From Vibrio furnissii CIP 102972 (GTDB lineage Bacteria; Pseudomonadota; Gammaproteobacteria; Enterobacterales; Vibrionaceae), in contig NZ_ACZP01000014.1 of assembly GCF_000176175.1 (NCBI RefSeq), forward strand, positions 682,001 through 746,000: DNA of 64,000 bases. The letters are read 5' to 3'. The notes under the pieces are model-generated. The model worked only from the letters and a program-made list of their open reading frames with translations, was not told the DNA's origin and ran no database searches. The position numbers and the translations under genes were made by a program. Shown one piece after another: positions 57,640-64,000 of the stretch (position 1 is the stretch's first letter; the number at the start of each line of letters is the position of its first letter).

Positions 57640-60600
57640 ATGTTTACAGCAACTGATGTGTTGAAAGCAGAATTTGTTGAGCAGCCGCTCAGCAAATTGT
57701 GGTCACAGATCTCGCCACTTTACATGGTGGACGAATCCCAATGGCTAAAACAACTCTTACCGTTGGCGACCCCAAGCGATGCAGAAAAATCATCGATGGC
57801 CGTCAAAACCACTGAACTGATCGAAGCCATTCGCAGAGACAAAAAGTCGATTCAGATGATCGATGCGCTGCTGCTTGAATACAGTTTGGATACGCAAGAA
57901 GGCATTCTTTTGATGTGTCTGGCAGAAGCGCTGATGCGTATTCCAGATACGGAAACCGCCGACGCGTTCATTCGTGACCGTTTGGGTGTGGCCGACTGGA
58001 AATCGCACCTCAAAAACTCCGATTCCGTGTTCGTGAATGCGTCCACGTGGGGATTGATGCTGACGGGCAAAGTTGTGGGTCTGGCCGATGCAGAAGGCAC
58101 CAGCCCGGTTCAAGCGGTCAACCGTTTGGTGAACAAGCTCAGTGAACCTGTGATTCGTAAAGCGATGCATCAGGCGATGAAGATCATGGGTCACCAGTTT
58201 GTGCTGGGCCGCACCATCGCGGAAGCCCAGAAAAACGGCCGCACCATGCGCGACAAAGGCTACACCTACTCATTTGACATGTTGGGTGAAGCGGCGTTGA
58301 CCACAGCAGACGCAAACAAATATTTCAAAGATTACTTGATGGCGATTGAAGCGGTTGGCCGCGACAAATACGGTCTAGATACCAGCCCTGCACCCTCAGT
58401 ATCGATCAAACTTTCTGCGCTGCACCCTCGTTATGAAGTCGCCAACCGCGACCGTGTGATGACCGAGCTACATGACACACTGATCCAATTGCTGGAACGT
58501 GCGATGGAGCTGGATGTCGCGATCACGATCGATGCCGAAGAAGCGGATCGCCTCGAACTGTCTCTGGAGCTGTTTGAAAAAGTTTACCGCCACGAAAAAG
58601 TCGCAGGCTGGGGCAAGTTTGGTCTGGTGATTCAGGCGTATTCCAAACGTGCTTTGCCAGTTCTGGCATGGCTGACTGCGCTGGCAAAAGATCAAGGCGA
58701 CCTGATTCCGGTACGTTTGGTGAAAGGCGCGTACTGGGACAGCGAAATCAAGTGGTCACAACAAAGTGGCTACACCGGTTACCCGGTTTACACCCGCAAA
58801 GAAGCGACGGATGTGTCGTACTTGGCGTGTGCGCGTTTCCTATTGAGCGAGAGCGTGCGTGGCAATTTGTTCCCACAATTTGCAAGCCACAACGCGCAAA
58901 CCGTGACCGCCATTGCGGTGATGGCGCAACACAAAGATTTTGAATTCCAACGTCTGCACGGCATGGGTGATGCGCTGTACAACCAAGTGATGGCCGCATA
59001 CAAGCAATCGGTGCGTATCTACGCTCCGGTGGGAAGCCACAAAGATTTGCTGCCTTATCTGGTTCGTCGTTTGTTGGAAAATGGTGCCAACAGCTCGTTT
59101 GTCCATCGTTTGGTGGATGCGCGTTGCCCGATCAACACGCTGACACAGCACCCTGTGGACATGTTGCTGGCGTTCGATACGCTCAACAACACCAAAATTC
59201 CGCTCCCGACGCACATCTTCCCTGAGCGCAGCAACTCGTACGGTGTCAACATCGACATCGAAAGCGAAGCGAAACCGTTTGAAGAGCAAGTGAACGCGTT
59301 CCTGAGCAAGCAATGGCAAGCGTCACCGATCATCAACGGAGAGATCCAATTCGAAAGCATGATCAAGGCAGCTGCCCAACCTGAGTTGGTGAAAGCGCCG
59401 TACGATCGTCGTATCGAGGTGGGTCAAATTTTCCACGCGAACCATGATCATGTTTCCGCTGCGATCGAAACTGCTCACGCTGCATTTGCCGCTTGGAACC
59501 AAGCGCCAGCGCAAGCTCGCGGTGAAAAGCTCGACAAGCTGGCCGATCTGTTGGAAGCCAACTTGGCTGAATTGGTGGCGATTTGTCATCAGGAAGCCGG
59601 AAAAACCATTCACGACAGCATTGATGAAGTGCGTGAAGCCGTCGATTTCTGTCGCTACTACGCCAAACGCATCGATACGTTGGGTCAGTTCTCCATTGAC
59701 GGTTTTGATGGTCAGAGTCGCCAAGTGGCTCGTCAAGGTCGTGGCGTGTTCGTGTGTATCAGCCCATGGAACTTCCCATTGGCGATTTTCCTTGGCCAAA
59801 TTACCGCGGCCTTGGTGGCCGGAAACACGGTGGTTGCCAAGCCCGCTGAACAAACCAGCCTCATCGCAGCGCGCGCTGTGGAACTGATGCTGGAAGCTGG
59901 TTTCCCTGGTGGCGTGATTCAACTGCTGCCGGGTCGCGGCTCGCAAATCGGTACGGCACTGACGTCTCACCCTGCGATTGCCGGGGTGGCGTTTACGGGG
60001 TCAACCGCAACCGCGCAGCGCATCAACCAAACCTTGGCTGAGCGTGATGCGGATCCGGTGCCGTTTATCGCAGAAACTGGCGGTCAGAACGCGATGATCG
60101 TGGACAGTACCGCGCTGCCAGAGCAAGTGGTTCGTGACGTTCTGCGCTCTGCATTTGCTTCTGCAGGTCAACGCTGTTCAGCGCTGCGCGTTCTGTATGT
60201 TCAACAAGACATCGCCGATCGCATCATTACGCTGATTCAAGGCGCAATGCAGGAGCTGTCTGTAGGCACCCCGTACCTGCACAGCACGGATGTTGGCCCG
60301 GTGATTGACACCAAAGCGAAGCAAGGCTTGCTGGCGCACATTGAACGCATGACGCAAACACAGAAGAAAGTGGCACAACTGGAACTGGGTGAAGCATGTG
60401 AACACGGTGATTTCGTGGCGCCAACGGCGTTTGAAATCTCGGGCATTGATTGCCTGACCGAAGAGCAATTTGGCCCAATCCTGCACATTGTTCGTTTCAA
60501 AGCGAGCGAATTAGCCAATGTGGTACAGCAAATTAACGAGACCGGTTTTGGTCTGACGATGGGGATCCACAGCCGCAACGAGACCACCTATCGTTGGATC

Positions 60601-60759
60601 GAGAAACATGCGCGTGTGGGGAACTGTTACATCAACCGTGACCAAGTGGGTGCGGTGGTGGGCGTTCAGCCATTCGGCGGTCAGGGCCTGTCCGGCACTG
60701 GACCGAAAGCAGGTGGTCCACACTACCTGTATCGTTTCACACAAGTACAGTACAGCTAA
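57640..60759 (+). CDS. putA: Bifunctional proline dehydrogenase / L-glutamate gamma-semialdehyde dehydrogenase
   Basis: 1039 residues. It oxidises proline to glutamate via P5C in two domains: FAD-dependent PRODH (about 90-470; YSFDMLGEAALTTADANKYF, PVRLVKGAYWDSEIKWSQQ, RRLLENGANSSFVHRLVD) and ALDH-type P5C dehydrogenase (about 550-1030; VFVCISPWNFPLAIF, catalytic Glu in PFIAETGGQNAM, catalytic Cys in FASAGQRCSALRV, PFGGQGLSGTGPKAGGPHYL). It lacks the N-terminal ribbon-helix-helix repressor domain of E. coli PutA and ends before the C-terminal ALDH-superfamily domain, which is the next gene. Confidence 0.97.
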   Translation: MFTATDVLKAEFVEQPLSKLWSQISPLYMVDESQWLKQLLPLATPSDAEKSSMAVKTTELIEAIRRDKKSIQMIDALLLEYSLDTQEGILLMCLAEALMRIPDTETADAFIRDRLGVADWKSHLKNSDSVFVNASTWGLMLTGKVVGLADAEGTSPVQAVNRLVNKLSEPVIRKAMHQAMKIMGHQFVLGRTIAEAQKNGRTMRDKGYTYSFDMLGEAALTTADANKYFKDYLMAIEAVGRDKYGLDTSPAPSVSIKLSALHPRYEVANRDRVMTELHDTLIQLLERAMELDVAITIDAEEADRLELSLELFEKVYRHEKVAGWGKFGLVIQAYSKRALPVLAWLTALAKDQGDLIPVRLVKGAYWDSEIKWSQQSGYTGYPVYTRKEATDVSYLACARFLLSESVRGNLFPQFASHNAQTVTAIAVMAQHKDFEFQRLHGMGDALYNQVMAAYKQSVRIYAPVGSHKDLLPYLVRRLLENGANSSFVHRLVDARCPINTLTQHPVDMLLAFDTLNNTKIPLPTHIFPERSNSYGVNIDIESEAKPFEEQVNAFLSKQWQASPIINGEIQFESMIKAAAQPELVKAPYDRRIEVGQIFHANHDHVSAAIETAHAAFAAWNQAPAQARGEKLDKLADLLEANLAELVAICHQEAGKTIHDSIDEVREAVDFCRYYAKRIDTLGQFSIDGFDGQSRQVARQGRGVFVCISPWNFPLAIFLGQITAALVAGNTVVAKPAEQTSLIAARAVELMLEAGFPGGVIQLLPGRGSQIGTALTSHPAIAGVAFTGSTATAQRINQTLAERDADPVPFIAETGGQNAMIVDSTALPEQVVRDVLRSAFASAGQRCSALRVLYVQQDIADRIITLIQGAMQELSVGTPYLHSTDVGPVIDTKAKQGLLAHIERMTQTQKKVAQLELGEACEHGDFVAPTAFEISGIDCLTEEQFGPILHIVRFKASELANVVQQINETGFGLTMGIHSRNETTYRWIEKHARVGNCYINRDQVGAVVGVQPFGGQGLSGTGPKAGGPHYLYRFTQVQYS

Positions 60760-60783
60760 TCCGTTCAGCGAAGGAGACTAACC

Positions 60784-61482
60784 ATGGTGCATCAAGTAAC
60801 TCGTTTTTCTGACGCTTTTTCGGCTTGGGAAAATTGGAATCTGACTGGCTTTGACTCGAAATGTGAGTCACTGCTGTCGGTGAAAAAGAATTTAGAAAGC
60901 ACGATGCCAGCTTTGGCAAAAGTGATTTCTTACCAACTTCAACAGGCTTCCACACTACTGGCGCATCCGCACCAATTTGTGGGGCCAACTGGAGAAACCA
61001 ACGAGCTTTATACTGCAGGGCGCGGTGTTGCCCTCATCGTTCAAGATGACAGCAGTAATGAAGCAAAACTGGCGGTCGCGGCTCAACTGTGTGCTGCGCT
61101 GGTCGCAGGCAACAGTGTCGTTTTGTGTAGCGATGATGCTGAGCTGACGTCCGCTCTTTCGTCTGCTTACGAGCAGTCCACCTTACCGGCTAACGTGCTG
61201 CAGTTTGCCACGTTCGATGCTTACCATCAGTTGATGGAATCGGACATTCGCTGCATGGGTTATGTCGGTAAAACGGCGGTCGAGCGTAGCCTCAACCGTC
61301 AGTTAGCCAAACGTTCAGGCGCAATTGTGAGCCTGGTGTCTGAAACGGATTTCGCCGCATTGCCTGTGGCGAACGATCCACACTTATCGCTGCGTTTTAT
61401 TACCGAACGCACGCGCACAATAAATATAACAGCAGTGGGCGGCAACGCGACCTTGCTTGAGCTTGGGAACGAGGCCCACTAA
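60784..61482 (+). CDS. Separately encoded C-terminal ALDH-superfamily domain of PutA
   Basis: 232 residues, 24 bases after putA with AAGGAG upstream. It resembles the C-terminal ~200 residues of trifunctional PutA rather than an active aldehyde dehydrogenase: VGPTGETNELYTAGRGVALI parallels the PGPTGERN segment of E. coli PutA, LCAALVAGNSVVL follows, and INITAVGGNATLLELG parallels its AAAGGNASLMTIG end. No catalytic Cys or Glu is present. In long PutAs this domain forms a lid over the tunnel between active sites; here it may do so as a separate subunit. N-terminal ~65 residues look unrelated. Confidence 0.82.
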   Translation: MVHQVTRFSDAFSAWENWNLTGFDSKCESLLSVKKNLESTMPALAKVISYQLQQASTLLAHPHQFVGPTGETNELYTAGRGVALIVQDDSSNEAKLAVAAQLCAALVAGNSVVLCSDDAELTSALSSAYEQSTLPANVLQFATFDAYHQLMESDIRCMGYVGKTAVERSLNRQLAKRSGAIVSLVSETDFAALPVANDPHLSLRFITERTRTINITAVGGNATLLELGNEAH

Positions 61483-61498
61483 TCCTTTCTGTAGTTCT

Positions 61499-61519
61499 CC
61501 CCTCACCCTTTGTGAGGGG
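61499..61519 (+). other. Hairpin between the PutA-domain gene and putP
   Basis: Stem CCCCTCAC/GTGAGGGG (61499-61506 with 61512-61519), no T-run. It lies in the 72-base gap, 36 bases before the putP start, and may adjust putP expression or protect upstream mRNA. Confidence 0.5.
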
Positions 61520-61554
61520 ACATGGAAGGCGATCGTATATAAGAGGACATTTCA

Positions 61555-63045
61555 ATGGAAAATAGCTTTGCTATTACGACCACGTTTATCGTCTACCTCA
61601 TCTTGATGTTGGCGATTGGGGTCATTGCATATCAGCGAACGAAAAACTCGTCTGATTACTTTTTGGGTGGCCGTTCGTTAGGCCCGTGGCCTGCAGCACT
61701 TTCTGCCGGTGCCTCTGACATGAGTGGCTGGTTGCTGCTGGGTTTGCCGGGTTATGCGTACGCGGCAGGTATTGAAGCGTTCTGGTTGGCGGGTGGCCTG
61801 CTGATTGGTACATGGGCCAACTGGCTGATCACCGCAAAACGTCTGCGTACTTACAGCATTACGACGGATGCGCTGACCCTGCCTGAATTCCTGTCTCGTC
61901 GTTTCAACGACAATTCGAAACTGATTCAAACCATTTCAGCATTCTTCATTCTTCTGTTTTTCCTTTTCTACACCAGCTCAGGCTTGGTGGCAGGCGGTAA
62001 ACTGTTTGAAACGGTCTTCGGCATGGATTACAGCACTGCCGTGATCATCGGTACGGTGTGTGTGGTGTCGTACACGCTGTTTGGTGGTTTCCTTGCGGTA
62101 TCATGGACGGACTTGGTGCAAGGCCTATTGATGGCAGCAGCGTTGCTGATTGTGCCACTGGCGGCAATGAACGGCGGTCTGACTAAACTGGATCACGACT
62201 TGGTGGCGATTAACCCAGAGCTGCTGACCATGTGGAATGACGTGAAAGGCCAGCCGCTGTCGGCGGTGGCGATCGTCTCGCTGGTTGCGTGGGGTTTGGG
62301 CTACTTTGGTCAGCCACACATTTTGGCTCGTTTCAAAGCCACACGTTCAAACAAAGATCTGACTACAGCACGCCGTATCGCAGTGATTTGGACGGGTCTG
62401 TCGATGATTGGCGCGATGCTGGTCGGCTTGGTTGGCCTGATCTACGTGACCAACAACGGCAACATTCAGTTGGATGACGGCGAGAAAATTTTCATGCTGC
62501 TGGTGAACGCGATTTTCCACCCAGTGATGGCGGGTATTTTGTTGGCAGCAATTCTGGCGGCCATCATGAGTACCGCCGATTCTCAGCTGTTGGTGTCGTC
62601 GTCAGCGATGGCTGAAGACTTCTACAAACAAGTGTTTAAGAAAGACGCGACGTCGGAAGAAATCGTGCGAGTTGGCCGTGCGGCGGTAATCATCATCTCC
62701 ATCATTGCGCTGATTCTTGCAATGACGCCAGACAGTTCAGTTCTTGGCCTTGTGTCTTACGCATGGGCTGGTTTTGGTGCCGCCTTTGGTCCAGCACTGG
62801 TTCTGAGCCTGTACTGGGCTCGCATGAACCGCAACGGCGCATTGGCGGGTATCCTCGTTGGTGGGATCACCATCGTGGTGTGGAAACAGCTGTCCGGTGG
62901 TTGGTACGACGTGTACGAAATCGTACCGGGAATCATCTTCTCGACCATCGCGATTGTGGCAGTGAGCCTGCTGACGGGTGAACCGGAAGAAACGGTGAAG
63001 CAACAACACAAGACCTTCAAAAAGCACTTGGTTGAACTCGATTAA
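61555..63045 (+). CDS. putP: Sodium/proline symporter
   Basis: 496 residues with about 13 membrane helices, of the solute:sodium symporter family. Diagnostic segments are SDYFLGGRSLGPWPAALSAG, ASDMSGWLLLGLPGYAYAAG, GGFLAVSWTDLVQGLLM, GYFGQPHILARFKATRS and AAIMSTADSQLLVSSSAMAE. It imports proline for PutA. Last gene of the put run, with AAGAGGA upstream and a terminator after it. Confidence 0.97.
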   Translation: MENSFAITTTFIVYLILMLAIGVIAYQRTKNSSDYFLGGRSLGPWPAALSAGASDMSGWLLLGLPGYAYAAGIEAFWLAGGLLIGTWANWLITAKRLRTYSITTDALTLPEFLSRRFNDNSKLIQTISAFFILLFFLFYTSSGLVAGGKLFETVFGMDYSTAVIIGTVCVVSYTLFGGFLAVSWTDLVQGLLMAAALLIVPLAAMNGGLTKLDHDLVAINPELLTMWNDVKGQPLSAVAIVSLVAWGLGYFGQPHILARFKATRSNKDLTTARRIAVIWTGLSMIGAMLVGLVGLIYVTNNGNIQLDDGEKIFMLLVNAIFHPVMAGILLAAILAAIMSTADSQLLVSSSAMAEDFYKQVFKKDATSEEIVRVGRAAVIIISIIALILAMTPDSSVLGLVSYAWAGFGAAFGPALVLSLYWARMNRNGALAGILVGGITIVVWKQLSGGWYDVYEIVPGIIFSTIAIVAVSLLTGEPEETVKQQHKTFKKHLVELD

Positions 63046-63072
63046 TTGACTATCGATTGACACAACTGAGCA

Positions 63073-63098
63073 AAGCCCCACCGATGTGGGGCTTTTTT
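63073..63098 (+). terminator. Rho-independent terminator after putP
   Basis: Stem AAGCCCCAC/GTGGGGCTT with loop CGAT and TTTTTT tail. Confidence 0.93.
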
Positions 63099-63261
63099 GT
63101 GCTTGTGTCAGCCCACTGCAATAGCAGAAACTCAATCGAAAGTGGGTGTTGTTTTTTGAATCTAAATCACAAACTTAAAACTAAAGTTTGGGACAATGGA
63201 ACCAATCGATTCAAAATGCGTCAATTGTCAATAACTGAGCACACTGATAGGAGGACCCACC

Positions 63262-63489
63262 ATGCCAGAAGCGTATTGCAACTGTTGTCGAAAAACCACA
63301 CCGCACAAAGTTGTAATGAGGCGTAGCCAGGCGGAGGATGTGTCAGGCTGGCAGGGTTTTCAGCAGTTTATGGCAGCATTGATGCACGGTGAGCACTATT
63401 ACAAAATGGAGAAACAGGGGTTTTGCCGCGTGTGTAACCAACAATCGGATCTCTCGCCCGCCGATTTCTCTCGTGCCAGAGTGATTTAG
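63262..63489 (+). CDS. Small zinc-ribbon-like hypothetical protein
   Basis: 75 residues with a strong AGGAGG 8 bases before ATG. Two Cys pairs, YCNCCRKTTPHKVVMRR near the N-terminus and FCRVCNQQSD near residue 56, could bind one zinc ion as a small ribbon. The middle is aromatic and contains two His (MHGEHYYKM). I do not recognise a named family. It is isolated, with no terminator seen. Confidence 0.75.
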   Translation: MPEAYCNCCRKTTPHKVVMRRSQAEDVSGWQGFQQFMAALMHGEHYYKMEKQGFCRVCNQQSDLSPADFSRARVI

Positions 63490-63686
63490 TTTGATGACAA
63501 CAAGATGGCTTCCGTGTGACACAGGGAAGCCATGGTTGTTTCTGTGCTCACAATGGGCAGTAGATCACTGATTTCACCTGACGCCTTCTCTGTTCTTCCC
63601 TTATTGGGAACTTTCGCAAAGTAATCTCTCTTCGTTCAGCTAATCTGTAGGTAATTTATCTGATGATATGACGAAGGAGCCCATTC

Positions 63687-64000
63687 ATGCAGTTAAGTTT
63701 AAAGAGAAAGATGGTTTTCTCTGTGGTGATCGCGATCGCACTGACCGCCATCGCATTGGTTCTCGCGGGCTACAAAACCTTCCAGCAGGACAGTTGGCGT
63801 GCCATCGAAAGCGAAAGCCGCAATACGCTGCAAGCTCACGCGAAGGGGATTGGCGACTGGTTCGCGACCAAGCAACATGCGTTAAAAGGCTTGCGCGAAG
63901 AAATCGAACGTAACCCCAATCTCGACTTGGTGCCGCACCTGCGCCAAACCCTTGAATCCGGTTCATTTGGTCTCAGTTACTACGGTAACGAACAGGGCGA
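63687..64000 (+). CDS. Methyl-accepting chemotaxis protein (partial, N-terminus only)
   Basis: The frame opens at ATG 63687 (AAGGAG upstream) and runs to the window edge, giving 104 residues. A basic start and one membrane helix (MVFSVVIAIALTAIALVLAG) lead into a periplasmic region (WFATKQHALKGLREEIERNP, GSFGLSYYGNEQG) typical of Cache-type chemoreceptors. The rest is outside the window, so the receptor call rests on the N-terminal pattern. Confidence 0.78.
   Translation, partial: MQLSLKRKMVFSVVIAIALTAIALVLAGYKTFQQDSWRAIESESRNTLQAHAKGIGDWFATKQHALKGLREEIERNPNLDLVPHLRQTLESGSFGLSYYGNEQG

Noticed and set aside
60784..61482. Active P5C dehydrogenase
   Set aside because: Too short, and it has no catalytic Cys or Glu motif; it matches the PutA C-terminal domain better.
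1..64000. CRISPR arrays, tRNA or rRNA genes, insertion sequences, integron attC sites
   Set aside because: Looked for by eye and none seen; the only regular repeats are the ori2 iterons.

Overview
The window is the replication-origin region of the second chromosome of a Vibrio. The direct evidence is rctB (28130-30106, minus strand), a regular array of six ATGATCA iterons and a DnaA box beside it (30320-30464), parA2/parB2 (31381-33577), and six copies of the chromosome-II centromere palindrome TTTACA-N-TGTAAA spread over 44 kb. Flanking gene order (hcp-vgrG, glgB, malQ, malP, malT; rctB-parAB2; a third-type chemotaxis cluster, pdxH, vqmA, put genes) matches what I recall of V. cholerae chromosome II. 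The cytochrome bo3 operon between yibL and the DCC-family gene is, as far as I remember, not in V. cholerae, so a V. fluvialis/V. furnissii-type species is more likely. Species is inference only.

Layout. 1-5.3 kb: type VI secretion auxiliary module (hcp, vgrG, DUF4123 adaptor, and a LysM-containing probable cargo effector running off the left edge) behind a sigma-54-type promoter. 5.4-15.9 kb: glycogen/maltodextrin enzymes glgB, malQ, malP and the divergent activator gene malT with CRP- and MalT-like sites between. 15.9-21.1 kb: yibL and cyoABCDE. 21.5-27.4 kb: small and housekeeping genes (DCC thiol protein, a Cache-domain chemoreceptor, a hydroxyacid dehydrogenase with its LysR regulator, DUF2798, YebC/YeeN, two small proteins). 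27.4-33.6 kb: rctB, ori2, the rctA-like control region and parAB2. 33.7-37.0 kb: an orphan polyamine-binding protein and tmcA. 37.2-51.2 kb: a full chemotaxis cluster (STAS, cheY, cheA, two cheW, soluble triple-PAS receptor, cheR, cheD, cheB, short membrane receptor) running into a STAS/PP2C-phosphatase switch and a FapA-like gene. 51.3-53.0 kb: pdxH and the vqmA-vqmR quorum-sensing locus. 53.0-56.1 kb: two tandem coiled-coil/PEGA envelope proteins, one also carrying a formylglycine-generating-enzyme-like domain and the other broken by three single-base shifts. 56.5-63.1 kb: proline catabolism: AraC-type regulator, putA, a separately encoded PutA C-terminal domain, putP. The right edge has a small CxxC protein and the start of another chemoreceptor.

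Main points. (1) ori2 is readable in detail, with iteron-like sites also downstream of rctB and inside two distant genes. (2) One parS2 site is the loop of the glgB terminator. (3) vqmR is recoverable as an unannotated sRNA with operator, promoter and terminator. (4) PutA is split: the lid-like C-terminal ALDH-superfamily domain is its own gene, and a 21-bp-spaced direct repeat overlaps the putA -35 box. (5) Four frameshifts, each explained by one extra base in a homopolymer, affect the first cheW and a PEGA-protein gene; this pattern suggests sequence errors, but if real, one fuses two CheW proteins.

No tRNA, rRNA, CRISPR array or insertion sequence was seen.
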